64,000 nucleotides of DNA from Fodinibacter sp963707895 (GTDB lineage Bacteria; Actinomycetota; Actinomycetes; Actinomycetales; Dermatophilaceae). The translations under genes were made by a program, and so were the position numbers. The stretch lies in contig CAVPRS010000006.1 in the NCBI GenBank assembly GCA_963707895.1, forward strand, positions 1 to 64,000, given 5' to 3'. How positions within the stretch are numbered: the stretch's first letter is position 1; every line of letters starts with the position of its first letter. Below the pieces are notes generated by a model. That model was not told where the DNA came from, ran no database searches, and saw nothing but the letters and a program-made list of their open reading frames with translations. Below are positions 1 through 8,114 of the stretch, one piece after another.

Positions 1-636
1 CGTGGCGCCGCTGCCGACGACCACGACGCGGCGGCCCGCGACCGGCATCCCCTCGGGCCAGTGCTGCGGGTGCACGACCTCGCCGGCGAACTCCTCCTGG
101 CCGGGAAAGTTCACGAGGTGGCCCGACTCGTACGAGTAGTAGCCGGTCGCGGATGACGAACCGGGCCGTGTGCCGCACCACGCCGTCGCGGGTGCGAGTG
201 GTGGCCGTCCAGCGCGCGTCGGCCGAGCTCCAGTCGAGCCGCTCGACGCGCTGGCCGAAGTGGGTGCGCTCGGTCACCCCGTGCTCGTTAGCGGTCTGGC
301 GCACGTAGTCGCGGATCTCCTCCCCCGACGCGATCGACGACCCCCCACGCCACGGCTGGAACGGGAAGCCGAGGGTGTACATGTCCGAGTCCGACCGGAT
401 GCCGGGGTAGCGGAACAGGTCCACGTGCCCCCGATGGCGTCGCGCGCCTCGAGCACCGCCGAGACGGCGTCGGGGCAGTGCTGCTGCAGCCGGCAGGCGG
501 CGTCGACCCCCGCGATGCCGGCGCCCACCACGAGCACGTCGAGGTCGAGTGGCGGCCCCGACGGCGCCTCGGCGGCGGTCTCGGCGGCCGGCTCGGTCTG
601 GGTGACCGGGGAGGTGGGGGTCGTCGGGTCGGTCAC
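1..636 (-). pseudogene. Flavin-containing monooxygenase, N-terminal part, frame broken and cut by window edge
   Basis: This is the start of an FAD- and NADPH-dependent monooxygenase of the FMO/Baeyer-Villiger type. The ATG at 636 opens a frame with a disordered, Ala/Thr-rich leader of about 30 residues. The FAD-binding GxGxxG follows (VVGAGIAGV, about residues 36-44), then an acidic turn and the GGTW motif. The frame is lost near 420: adding one base restores the family sequence DLFRYPGIRSDSDMYTLGF. It is lost again near 150, where one more base restores ATGYYSYESGH and leads to a second Rossmann motif (VVVGSGAT) at the window edge. Two one-base losses in 600 bp suggest sequence error, though a decayed gene cannot be excluded. 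Substrate unknown. Confidence 0.75.
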
Positions 637-725
637 CGCCTCAGGCTATTGCGGTCGAGCGCTCCTGCGGATGCTGAGGACCCCACAACAAGGATGTCGT
701 CGGTCCCGCGTGTGACGATTGGGAC

Positions 726-1220
726 ATCGCCACACTCTCGGACTTCACCGCCACGACCCTGAGCGGCCAGGAGCGCAACCTCTCCGACTACGCCGGCCAG
801 GTGGTGCTCGTCGTCGACACGGCCAGCGCCTGCGGCTTCACCGCCCAGTACGCCGGCCTCGAGTCGCTCTACGAGGAGCTGCAGGGCGACGGCTTCACCG
901 TGCTCGGCTTCCCGTGCAACCAGTTCGGGTCGCAGGAGTCGGGCACCGACGACGAGATCTCCGAGTTCTGCCAGGTCAACTACGGCGTGACGTTCCCGAT
1001 GTTCGCCAAGGTCGACGTCAACGGCAAGGACGCCCACCCCCTCTTCACCTGGCTCAAGGGTGAGAAGAAGGGCCTGTTCGGCGGCAAGATCAAGTGGAAC
1101 TTCACCAAGTTCCTGGTCGGCCGTGACGGCGAGGTCGTCGGGCGCTACTCCCCCACCACCGATCCCAAGGACATCGCCGACGACATCCGGGCCCAGCTCG
1201 CGGTCGACGCGGCTGCATGA
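726..1220 (+). CDS. Glutathione peroxidase family thiol peroxidase
   Basis: This cytosolic enzyme reduces hydrogen peroxide and organic hydroperoxides, in actinobacteria usually with thioredoxin or mycothiol-linked electrons. The peroxidatic cysteine lies in DTASACGFT. The partner Gln and Trp motifs are FPCNQFG and WNFTKFL, so this is the Cys form, not selenocysteine. Family-typical N-terminal sequence (SDFTATTLSG) is read from about 735, but no ATG, GTG or TTG is in frame before 801. A GTG at 712 would give a normal start if one base were missing near 725. I therefore extend the gene to 726 by homology. It overlaps the next gene by 4 bp (ATGA). Confidence 0.85.
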   Translation: MATLSDFTATTLSGQERNLSDYAGQVVLVVDTASACGFTAQYAGLESLYEELQGDGFTVLGFPCNQFGSQESGTDDEISEFCQVNYGVTFPMFAKVDVNGKDAHPLFTWLKGEKKGLFGGKIKWNFTKFLVGRDGEVVGRYSPTTDPKDIADDIRAQLAVDAAA

Positions 1221-2362
1221 GCCCCTGGCTCGTCCTGGTCCCCATCGGGGTCCTGGTCGGGTTCCTGTACTTCGTCTGGCAGCGCCTCGCCGTCGCGCCC
1301 GCGTGGCGTCCGCGCTGGGTCAGGTATGCCCTGGCGCTGGTGCTGCTCGTGCTCACCGCGTTCGCGCTGGCCGGGTTCGACGTCTGGGGCGGGTGGCTCA
1401 CCCCGGCCCAGGTGCGTCCCGCGGTGTGGGTCGGCCAGGCCTTCCTGGCCACCTGCCTCTACCTCTTCCTCGGCCTGGTGCCGGTGTGGCTCGTCTGCGT
1501 CGTCATCTGGCTGGTGGGGCGCGGGCCCGACCGCGGGCGTGACGCGCGACGCCGGGTGAACCGGGTCGCCTCGCCCCTCGTGGCGGCCGTCGCCCTCGGT
1601 GTCACGGCGTACGGCGCGGTCGAGGCGGCCACTCCGGCGGTCACCCGGTTCGAGGTGTCCTCGCCGCAGCTGCCGCAGCAGTTCGACGGGATGCAGGTCG
1701 CTCTCATCACCGACCTGCACGCCGGGGCCGTGCGCAGCGCGGCGTTCACCCGCCAGGTCGTCGACCTGACCAACGCGGCGCACCCCGACCTCGTCGTCAT
1801 CGCCGGCGACCTCGAGGACGGCACGGCCGCGCGCTACGCCCCCGAGATCGCGCCGCTGGCCGACCTCGAGGCCCCATTGGGAGTCTTCGTGACCACCGGC
1901 AACCACGAGATGTACCGCGACACGGCGAACTGGGTCACGGCGTTCGAGGAGGTCGGGCTCACGGTGCTGGCGAACACGGCGGTGCCGCTGGAGCGCGACG
2001 GCGCGACCATCACGGTGGCCGGGGTGCACGACCTGGTCGGCGAGGGCGAGTGGGCCCCCGACTTCGACGCCGCGCTCGGTGCCACGGATGCCGACGCCTT
2101 CACCCTGTTCGTGGCGCACCAGCCGCTCGCCGCCCTCGACATCGAGGGTCGCGGGGTCGACCTGCAGCTGTCGGGCCACACCCACGGTGGGCAGATGTGG
2201 CCGATCAACTACCTCGTCCCTCTGCAGCAGCCGATGCTCGAGGGCATGGCCACCGTCGCGGGCACCACCGTCGTCACGTCAAGGGGAGCCGGGGAGTGGG
2301 GGCCGCCGGTTCGCGTGGCGGCCCCGCCCGAGGTGCCGATCATCACCCTGAGGCGCTCGTGA
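1217..2362 (+). CDS. Membrane-anchored metallophosphoesterase (YkuE/YaeI type)
   Basis: This predicted dinuclear-metal phosphoesterase has 381 residues. About four membrane helices occupy roughly residues 1-24, 34-57, 68-101 and 115-139. A calcineurin-like catalytic domain follows. The metal-binding motifs are all present and in order: DLH (about 165), GDLEDG (about 196), GNHE (about 228) and GHTHGGQ (about 320). Related proteins include the lipid A precursor hydrolase YaeI, but actinobacteria lack lipid A, so the substrate is unknown. The start overlaps the peroxidase stop (ATGA), and the stop overlaps the tag start, so the three genes are probably co-transcribed. Confidence 0.88.
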   Translation: MSPWLVLVPIGVLVGFLYFVWQRLAVAPAWRPRWVRYALALVLLVLTAFALAGFDVWGGWLTPAQVRPAVWVGQAFLATCLYLFLGLVPVWLVCVVIWLVGRGPDRGRDARRRVNRVASPLVAAVALGVTAYGAVEAATPAVTRFEVSSPQLPQQFDGMQVALITDLHAGAVRSAAFTRQVVDLTNAAHPDLVVIAGDLEDGTAARYAPEIAPLADLEAPLGVFVTTGNHEMYRDTANWVTAFEEVGLTVLANTAVPLERDGATITVAGVHDLVGEGEWAPDFDAALGATDADAFTLFVAHQPLAALDIEGRGVDLQLSGHTHGGQMWPINYLVPLQQPMLEGMATVAGTTVVTSRGAGEWGPPVRVAAPPEVPIITLRRS

Positions 2363-2961
2363 GCGCGGGTGTCGTCGTCGGTGACGACGGTCTGGCGCGG
2401 CCGGTGTGGGCCTCGGTCGACCCGCTGCTGCGCGACTACTACGACACCGAGTGGGGCATGCCGGTGCGCGACGAGCGCGGCATGTTCGAGCGCCTGTCGC
2501 TCGAGGCCTTCCAGTCGGGGCTGTCCTGGGCGACCATCCTGCGCAAGCGGCCCGCCTTCCGCCAGGCGTTCGCCGGCTTCGACCCGGAGGTGGTCGCGGC
2601 CTACGGCGACGCCGACGTCGAGCGGCTGATGGCCGACGCCGGCATCGTGCGCAACCGCGCCAAGGTGCTCGCCACGATCACGAACGCCCGGGCGACCCTG
2701 GCCCTGCGCGACGACCCCGAGGGAGACCTCGCGACGTTCGTCTGGTCGTTCCGGCCGGCCGACACCCCGCGGCCGAGCACGTACGCCGACGTGCCCACCA
2801 CGTCGCCGGAGTCGCTCGCCCTGTCCAAGGCGCTCAAGCGCAAGGGTTTCGTGTTCGTCGGGCCGACCACGATGTACGCGCTCATGGAGGCCGTCGGCAT
2901 CGTCGACACCCACCTGCTCGGCTCGCACCGGCGCGCCAGCAGCGGGGTGTGGCCGGACTGA
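2359..2961 (+). CDS. tag: DNA-3-methyladenine glycosylase I
   Basis: This base-excision repair enzyme removes 3-methyladenine from alkylated DNA. It is about 200 residues, the usual size. The Tag core is clear: DYYDTEWG near residue 30, then FERLSLEAFQSGLSW with the conserved Glu and Trp, and FVGPTTMYALMEA in the C-terminal half. The GTG start overlaps the previous stop (GTGA). The Cys and His zinc ligands of the E. coli N-terminus (CGW, YHD) are replaced here by VWA and YYD, so the zinc snap is probably absent, as in some other members of the family. It is the last gene of a three-gene run and is followed by a hairpin. Confidence 0.9.
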   Translation: MSAGVVVGDDGLARPVWASVDPLLRDYYDTEWGMPVRDERGMFERLSLEAFQSGLSWATILRKRPAFRQAFAGFDPEVVAAYGDADVERLMADAGIVRNRAKVLATITNARATLALRDDPEGDLATFVWSFRPADTPRPSTYADVPTTSPESLALSKALKRKGFVFVGPTTMYALMEAVGIVDTHLLGSHRRASSGVWPD

Positions 2962-2982
2962 GTCCCGGCCGCTCGGGGGACG

Positions 2983-3016
2983 ACGAAGGGCCGGACGATG
3001 TCGTCCGGCCCTTCGT
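2983..3016. terminator. Perfect hairpin between convergent tag and tRNA-Ala
   Basis: Fourteen-base arms (2983-2996 and 3003-3016, ACGAAGGGCCGGAC and its complement) enclose a 6-base loop. There is no clear U-tract. It lies between the plus-strand tag and the minus-strand tRNA, so it probably ends transcription in one or both directions. Confidence 0.6.
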
Positions 3017-3022
3017 ACCCTG

Positions 3023-3095
3023 TGGAGCTGAGGGGATTCGAACCCCTGACCCCCTCCATGCCATGGAGGTGCGCTACCAACTGCGCTACAGCCCC
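3023..3095 (-). tRNA. tRNA-Ala(GGC)
   Basis: A 73-nucleotide cloverleaf is read on the minus strand. It has a 7-bp acceptor stem with the G3:U70 pair that marks alanine tRNAs, a D-arm with AGTTGGTA, and an anticodon stem CCTCC/GGAGG. The loop ATGGCAT carries anticodon GGC, and the T-arm contains GGTTCGAATCC. The discriminator base is A, and CCA is not encoded. Its place downstream of the nadD-rsfS block is common in actinobacteria. Confidence 0.96.
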
Positions 3096-3161
3096 GAGTG
3101 GGTGTCCCCCGAAGGGGCAGCGGCGAGTCTACCCATGCACCCCCGGCGCCCCAAATCGGCT

Positions 3162-3827
3162 TCAGGGCGGCGGCGACCCGGTCGAGGACGCCACCTCGGA
3201 CGCGCTGTTCCACGTCTGGATCCGCCACCCGGCGCGGCCCTCGACGAGCTCGGCCCAGTGGCAGTTGCCCAGTGCACCGAGCACCCGCCAGGCGAGGTCG
3301 TGGTCCAGACCCAGCAGCCACGCCGCTGCCGTGCGCCCCGACGCACCGTGCGTCGAGACGACGAGGCACTCCCCCGGCCCGAGCGCCTCGAGGTGCTCCG
3401 TGAGAGCGGCCCCGACCCGCTCGGCGACCTCGGCCACCGTCTCGCCGTGGTCGCCGCGACGCGCGTCCTCACCGCGGGCCAGGGCCTCCTGCACCTCCGG
3501 CCAGCGGTCGGCGACCTCCGCGGCCTTGAGCCCCTGCCAGGCGCCCACATCGATCTCGCGGAAGCGCGGATCGAGGTCCACCGGGATGCCGCACGCCCGC
3601 CCGACGCTCTCGGCCGTCAGCCGGGCGCGGGTGAGGTCGGAGGAGACGATGCAGCTCGGGGAGAGGGCCGCGATCGCCGGCCCCACGGCATCCGCCTGTC
3701 GCAGCCCCAGCTCGGACAGCGGCGTGTCGAGGTGGCCCTGCCAGATGCGGGCCGCGTTGTGGTCGGTCTCGCCGTGCCGGAGGACGATGACGCGGCGCGG
3801 GCCGCCCGCGGGGTCGGCCGGGCTCAC
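3162..3827 (-). CDS. Histidine phosphatase family protein (phosphoglycerate-mutase-like)
   Basis: This 2H-phosphatase superfamily member has about 221 residues. The phosphohistidine motif is LRHGETDHN near the N-terminus. The second catalytic region is REIDVGAWQG, and the C-terminal histidine sits in VVSTHGASGR. In this genomic position actinobacteria carry a phosphatase often annotated as glucosyl-3-phosphoglycerate phosphatase or a GpmB-like protein. The substrate here cannot be fixed from sequence. I chose the GTG at 3827, which overlaps the rsfS stop (GTGA); an upstream ATG in frame would overlap rsfS much further. It probably shares a transcript with nadD and rsfS. Confidence 0.85.
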   Translation of the reverse strand: MSPADPAGGPRRVIVLRHGETDHNAARIWQGHLDTPLSELGLRQADAVGPAIAALSPSCIVSSDLTRARLTAESVGRACGIPVDLDPRFREIDVGAWQGLKAAEVADRWPEVQEALARGEDARRGDHGETVAEVAERVGAALTEHLEALGPGECLVVSTHGASGRTAAAWLLGLDHDLAWRVLGALGNCHWAELVEGRAGWRIQTWNSASEVASSTGSPPP

Positions 3828-4204
3828 CGACCGCCCTGCTCGGTGCCGACGACGCCGAGGTCGATCGTCGGGCAGTCCTTCCACAGCCGCTCGAGCTCGT
3901 AGAAGGAACGCTCCTCGTCGTGCTGCACGTGCACGACGATGTCGACGAAGTCGATGAGCACCCAGCGGCCCTCACGCTGGCCCTCGCGACGCACCGGCTT
4001 GGTGCCTCGCGCACGCAGCACGTCCTCGACCTCGTCGACGATCGAGCCGACCTGTCGCTCGGACTCGGCGGACACGATGACGAAGACGTCGGTCAGCGCG
4101 AGCTGCTCGGACACGTCGATGCCGGTGATGGTCGTCGCGAGCTTCTCGGCGGCGGCTGCTGCTGCGGCTCGGGCCAGGTCCAGCGCTCGGTCGGTGGCGG
4201 TCAC
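3824..4204 (-). CDS. rsfS: Ribosomal silencing factor RsfS
   Basis: RsfS binds ribosomal protein uL14 on the 50S subunit and blocks joining with the 30S subunit, lowering translation in starvation. This 126-residue protein has the Iojap/DUF143 core: ALTDVFVIVSAESERQV, then the GRWVLIDFVDIVVHV segment and the YELERLWKDCP tail. It starts at a GTG that overlaps the nadD stop (GTGA), and its own stop overlaps the phosphatase start. The nadD-rsfS pairing is conserved in many bacteria. Confidence 0.95.
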   Translation of the reverse strand: MTATDRALDLARAAAAAAAEKLATTITGIDVSEQLALTDVFVIVSAESERQVGSIVDEVEDVLRARGTKPVRREGQREGRWVLIDFVDIVVHVQHDEERSFYELERLWKDCPTIDLGVVGTEQGGR

Positions 4205-4830
4205 GGTGCTCCTCGGTGCGATTCGGGGCGATCAGGGGCCGTGGCCGGTGCGGCCGCGGCATACAGGTGGTGCTTGGAGATGTACTGGACGACGCCGTCG
4301 GGCACGAGGTACCAGACCGGCTCGCCGGCGTGGACCCGGTCCCGGCAGTCGGTGGAGCTGATCGCCATGGCGGGCACCTCCATCAGGTCGACCCGCTCGG
4401 CGGGAAGGCCCGACTCGGACAGCTCGTAGCCCGGGCGGGTGACCCCGATGAACTGGGCCAGCTCGAACAGCTCGTCGGAGTCCTTCCAGGACAGGATCTG
4501 GGCCAGGGCATCGGCGCCGGTGATGAAGAACAGCTCTGCGTCGGGGCGCTGGCCCCTCAGGTCGCGCAGCGTGTCGATGGTGAAGGTGGGGCCACCACGG
4601 TCGATGTCGACGCGCGACACGGTGAAGCGCGGGTTGGACGCGGTGGCGACGACGGTCATCAGGTAGCGGTGCTCGGCGGGGGCGACGTCACGCCCCTCCT
4701 TCTGCCAGGGCTCCCCCGTGGGGACGAACACGACCTCGTCGAGGCCGAGCAGCGACTGGACCTCGGAGGCGGCGACGAGGTGACCGTGGTGGATGGGGTC
4801 GAAGGTCCCACCCATCACCCCGAGCCGCAT
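4201..4830 (-). CDS. nadD: Nicotinate-nucleotide adenylyltransferase
   Basis: NadD transfers AMP from ATP to nicotinate mononucleotide, a late step of NAD synthesis. The protein has 209 residues. The nucleotidyltransferase signature GGTFDPIHHGH lies at residues 7-17, and the second signature ISSTDCRDR is near residue 168. The chosen ATG at 4830 gives the family N-terminus MRLGVMGG; longer in-frame extensions have no family support. It overlaps rsfS by 4 bp and lies 11 bp after the small membrane protein gene. Confidence 0.95.
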   Translation of the reverse strand: MRLGVMGGTFDPIHHGHLVAASEVQSLLGLDEVVFVPTGEPWQKEGRDVAPAEHRYLMTVVATASNPRFTVSRVDIDRGGPTFTIDTLRDLRGQRPDAELFFITGADALAQILSWKDSDELFELAQFIGVTRPGYELSESGLPAERVDLMEVPAMAISSTDCRDRVHAGEPVWYLVPDGVVQYISKHHLYAAAAPATAPDRPESHRGAP

Positions 4831-4841
4831 ACGTGCGTCGT

Positions 4842-5105
4842 TCAGGGCTGGCCGTGCCCGGGGTGATCGGGCCAGTGCGCCTCGTCGTCCTCGGGGTGGG
4901 CGGGTTCTGCGGCGGGGTGGCCGGGGTAGCCCCCGTGCGGGGCCGGCTGCGCGTACTTCTGGCCGGTGCCGCGGAACGACCAGGTGACCCCCAGCAGGAA
5001 CGCGAACAGCACCAGCGCGATGACGCCGTAGAGCCACGGAGGCATCGGCAGCTCGCGGGCGGTGGGCAGCTCCTCGCTCAGGATGCGGGCGACGGTCATC
5101 GACAT
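4842..5105 (-). CDS. Small single-pass membrane protein of unknown function
   Basis: This 87-residue protein has a short cytosolic N-terminus and one clear membrane helix (about residues 24-42, LYGVIALVLFAFLLGVTWS). The tail is hydrophilic and rich in His, Pro, Gly, Glu and Asp. The ATG at 5105 is preferred because the sequence upstream is a basic stretch without family character. Small membrane proteins often sit directly before nadD in actinobacteria, but no function is known. It probably belongs to the nadD transcript. Confidence 0.7.
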   Translation of the reverse strand: MSMTVARILSEELPTARELPMPPWLYGVIALVLFAFLLGVTWSFRGTGQKYAQPAPHGGYPGHPAAEPAHPEDDEAHWPDHPGHGQP

Positions 5106-5237
5106 GCGGGCCAGCCTAGCGCCTCGCCTGTCCACCGAAGTCGTCCACAGCCCTGTGCACGGAGCGGCCCTTCCCGCCTAGGGGCTGTGGACGACGAGGC
5201 CGACCCTGAGATACGAGATACTTTCTTTCTGATGCGC

Positions 5238-5267
5238 TTGCGCGGCAGGCCATTTCGGCACTAGAAA
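5238..5267 (+). promoter_or_regulatory. Possible promoter of the intergenic transcript
   Basis: TTGCGC (5238-5243) and TAGAAA (5262-5267) are separated by 18 bases. Each matches the sigma-70-type consensus at four of six positions. It lies in the least GC-rich part of the region. It is listed because a terminator-like hairpin follows about 300 bases downstream with no protein gene between. Confidence 0.25.
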
Positions 5268-5272
5268 GGGCG

Positions 5273-5578
5273 TCACTCCCCCACGGATCGCACCGGCGTC
5301 ACAGCGCCGGAACGGCTCACGGGGGCAGGTCGTTCGGATAACGGCACCGACCCCGACCCGGTTCACCGGGGAGGACGTGAACACCCTGCAAGGGGTCACA
5401 CGACACGCGCGACGGCGTGGGTGCCGCGGCCGCCGGCCTGAGTCGAAGTCCGTCCTCTCCGGGGCGGCGCCACCGTCGCGTGGCAGACCCCGCGGTCTCG
5501 TGCCGCAGGGACCGACCGGCTCGACACGTCGGCAGCGCCGGCAGCCGAGGGCCCCCGATCTCATACTCGGGGGCCCTC
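5273..5578 (+). ncRNA. Candidate structured non-coding RNA of about 300 nt
   Basis: The 566-bp gap between the divergent small membrane protein gene and the glycosyltransferase has no convincing reading frame but many local hairpins. Examples are CCGGCG/CGCCGG at 5293-5310, CCCGG-TTCA-CCGGG near 5360 and AGACC-CCGC-GGTCT near 5490, ending in the strong hairpin at 5547-5578. The size would suit a 6S/Ms1-type regulatory RNA, but I recognise no signature motif of any Rfam family. The 5' end is a guess from the possible promoter. This is inference from structure and context only. Confidence 0.3.
5547..5578 (+). terminator. Strong intrinsic-terminator-like hairpin
   Basis: Twelve-base perfect arms, GAGGGCCCCCGA (5547-5558) and TCGGGGGCCCTC (5567-5578), enclose an 8-base loop. 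No U-tract follows, which is common in high-GC actinobacteria. No plus-strand protein gene precedes it, so it implies an unannotated transcript, or protects the glycosyltransferase from read-through. Confidence 0.55.
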
Positions 5579-5672
5579 AGCCGTGTCCGGTGGGCGCCGA
5601 GGGTCTGCCGTCGATGCCCGTGGGATGGCGGGTCTACCGGTGCCGCGGAGCGGGGCGATCTACCCTTGGCGC

Positions 5673-6680
5673 ATGCCCCGCGTCCCGGTCGACCTGAGCG
5701 TCGTCATCCCGATGTACGACGAGGAGGCGGTCCTTCCGCTCCTCGTCGAGCGGCTGCGCCCGGCGGCCGACGCGTGGGGCGTCACCTACGAGATCCTCTG
5801 CGTCGACGACGGCTCCACCGACGCCACACCGGTGCTCCTGCAGCGGGTGCGCCGGGAGTGGCCGCAGGTGCGTGTCCTGCGCCTGCGGGCCAACGCCGGG
5901 CACCAGGCCGCCATCTCGGCCGGACTGGCCCGCGCCCGTGGCCGGTGGGTGGTGACCCTCGACGCCGACCTGCAGGACCCCCCGGAGGTGATCGGCGAGA
6001 TGCTCGCCGTCGCGCGAGGCCAAGGGGTCGACGTCGTCTACGGGGTGCGCTCCGACCGCTCCAGCGACACGGCGTTCAAGCGGTTCACCGCACGGGCGTT
6101 CTATCGCTCGATCCGCGCGATGTCCGACGTCGACGCCCGGGTCGACGCCGGCGACTTCCGGCTCATGTCGCGCGCCACGGTGGATGCCGTGAACGCGCTC
6201 CCCGACCACAACCGGGTCCTGCGCCTCGTCGTGCCGGCGCTGGGCTTCCCCAGCGCGTCGGTGGCCTACGCCCGGGCTCCTCGGGCGGCCGGTGACTCCA
6301 AGTACCCACTGGGGAAGATGATCCGGCTCTCGGTCGACGGGGTCACCGGCTTCTCGATCGCTCCGTTGCGCTTCGCGACCTGGCTCGGCCTTCTCGGTGG
6401 GCTCGCGGCCATCGGCGTGCTGCTCTTCGCCCTCGTCGAGATGCTGATCGGCAACACGCTGCCCGGCTGGACGTCGACCGTGGTGATCGTGGCGGCCGTC
6501 GGGGCGGTGCAGCTGCTCGCGCTGGGGATCCTGGGCGAGTACGTGGGACGCACCTACGTGGCGCTCCAGGCCCGACCCGCCTACTTCGTCGCGCACGACT
6601 CGCTCGAGGTGGGCCCGGGCGGCGGGGCGGCGGCGGACGCGGTCGCCGACGACCCGAGCGATGGTCAGACGCGGATCTGA
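5673..6680 (+). CDS. Family 2 glycosyltransferase with two C-terminal membrane helices (GtrB/DPM1-like)
   Basis: The enzyme probably moves a sugar from a nucleotide-sugar to polyprenyl phosphate at the cytosolic face of the membrane. The protein has 335 residues. The GT-A domain carries VVIPMYDEE, the DDGST motif near residue 50, and DADLQDPP near residue 97. A basic/aromatic segment (SKYPLGKMIRLSVDG) leads to two membrane helices at about 229-260 and 268-297. This layout matches GtrB and dolichol-phosphate mannosyltransferase-like proteins. The ATG at 5673 gives the family start MPRVPVDLSVVIP. It is transcribed opposite to the surrounding nadD-proA-obgE block, so it looks inserted. Confidence 0.88.
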   Translation: MPRVPVDLSVVIPMYDEEAVLPLLVERLRPAADAWGVTYEILCVDDGSTDATPVLLQRVRREWPQVRVLRLRANAGHQAAISAGLARARGRWVVTLDADLQDPPEVIGEMLAVARGQGVDVVYGVRSDRSSDTAFKRFTARAFYRSIRAMSDVDARVDAGDFRLMSRATVDAVNALPDHNRVLRLVVPALGFPSASVAYARAPRAAGDSKYPLGKMIRLSVDGVTGFSIAPLRFATWLGLLGGLAAIGVLLFALVEMLIGNTLPGWTSTVVIVAAVGAVQLLALGILGEYVGRTYVALQARPAYFVAHDSLEVGPGGGAAADAVADDPSDGQTRI

Positions 6681-7957
6681 CCGTCACCCTCGACGACCCA
6701 CTTGGTCGTCGTGAGCTCGGGCAGGGCCATCGGGCCGCGGGCGTGCAGCTTCTGGGTGGAGATGCCGATCTCGGCGCCGAAGCCGAACTCGCCACCGTCG
6801 GTGAAACGGGTGCTGGCGTTGACCATGACCGCGGCGGCGTCGACCTCTGCCGTGAACCGACGGGCAGCGGCGCGGTCCTCCGTGACGATGGCCTCGGTGT
6901 GGCCGGTGCCGTAGCGGCGGATGTGCTCGAGTGCCGCGTCCAGGTCGTCGACCACGCCGATCGACATCTCGAGTCCGTGGAACTCGGTGGCGAAGTCCTC
7001 GTCGGTGACTGCGTCGTGGGCGACGCCGGCGGCGTCGGCCTGGGCACCGGCATCCGGGTCGGTGTGCAGCGTGACCCCCTCGCCCGACAGCGCGGCGAGC
7101 GCCTTGGGCAGGAAGGCGGCGGCGACGTCGCGGTGCACGAGCAGCGACTCGGCGGCGTTGCAGACGCTGGGCCGGTGGGTCTTGGAGTTGACGGTGATCG
7201 CGAGCGCCTTGTCGAGGTCGGCGGCCCGGTCGACGTAGACGTGGCAGTTGCCGACACCGGTCTCGATGACCGGCACGGTCGACTCGGTGACGACCGTCTG
7301 GATCAGGTCGGCCCCGCCGCGCGGGATGAGCAGGTCGACCAGCCCGCGGGCGGTCATCAGGGCGCGCACGGCGCCGTGGCCGCCCTCGAGGAGGCCGACG
7401 GCATCCGCGGGAAGGCCTTGGCGGGTCAGTGAGTCGCGCAGCACGGCGACGGTGGCGCGGTTGGTGTCCGCGGCGGCGCTGCCACCGCGCAGGATGACCG
7501 CGTTGCCCGACTTCAGGCCGAGGCCGGCGGCGTCGACGGTGACGTTGGGGCGAGCCTCGTAGATCATGCCGACGACGCCCATCGGCACCCGTACCTGGCG
7601 GATCTGCAGGCCGTTGGCGAGGGTGCTGCCCCGGACCACCTCGCCGACCGGGTCGGGGAGGGCGGCGATGTCGCGCAGCGCCTGGGCGACCGCGGCCACG
7701 CGGGGGTGGTCGAGGCGCAGGCGGTCCTGGAGGCTCTCGGGCATGCCGTGCTCGCGGCCGCGGGCGAGGTCGCGCTCGTTGGCCTGGACGATTGTGTCGG
7801 TGGCCTGCTCGAGGTCGTCGGCCATGGTGCGCAGGGCGGCGTCCTTCTCGGCGCGGGACATCAGGGCGAGACGGCGTGAGGCGGTGCGGGCCGCTTCGGC
7901 GAGCTCGCGGACCCGCTCGACGTCGGCCGGGTCGATCCCGGAGGTGCGGTCGGACAT
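6665..7957 (-). CDS. proA: Glutamate-5-semialdehyde dehydrogenase (gamma-glutamyl phosphate reductase)
   Basis: ProA reduces gamma-glutamyl phosphate with NADPH to glutamate semialdehyde, the second step of proline synthesis. It has 430 residues of aldehyde-dehydrogenase fold. Hallmarks are GMIYEARPNVTVDAAGL, the LRGGSAA segment and the catalytic cysteine in HRPSVCNAAE. The C-terminal half has TKWVVEGDGQIR. The ATG at 7957 is the family start (MSDRT); the open frame continues upstream but has no ProA character. proB lies about 1.4 kb upstream, separated by the opposite-strand pdxY. The 3' end overlaps the glycosyltransferase 3' end by 16 bp. Confidence 0.96.
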   Translation of the reverse strand: MSDRTSGIDPADVERVRELAEAARTASRRLALMSRAEKDAALRTMADDLEQATDTIVQANERDLARGREHGMPESLQDRLRLDHPRVAAVAQALRDIAALPDPVGEVVRGSTLANGLQIRQVRVPMGVVGMIYEARPNVTVDAAGLGLKSGNAVILRGGSAAADTNRATVAVLRDSLTRQGLPADAVGLLEGGHGAVRALMTARGLVDLLIPRGGADLIQTVVTESTVPVIETGVGNCHVYVDRAADLDKALAITVNSKTHRPSVCNAAESLLVHRDVAAAFLPKALAALSGEGVTLHTDPDAGAQADAAGVAHDAVTDEDFATEFHGLEMSIGVVDDLDAALEHIRRYGTGHTEAIVTEDRAAARRFTAEVDAAAVMVNASTRFTDGGEFGFGAEIGISTQKLHARGPMALPELTTTKWVVEGDGQIRV

Positions 7958-8114
7958 GCCACCCAGCGTATGCCGCGCGCCCGGCGGGCGCCGCCGCCCG
8001 CCCGTCGCTCGGTCGCGCGGGCGGGCGGGAGATGGCGGGGGCGGGGCGAACGTCGGCTCGGCGGCCGCGGCGGCGGCTGGCCTGCGATCCGCACCCAGGA
8101 CGTCCGTTCGCCTC

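Noticed and set aside
5178..5697. Several 60-290-residue open frames in the 5106-5672 gap
   Set aside because: Arg/Pro-rich translations typical of GC-rich non-coding DNA, no homology pattern, no binding sites.
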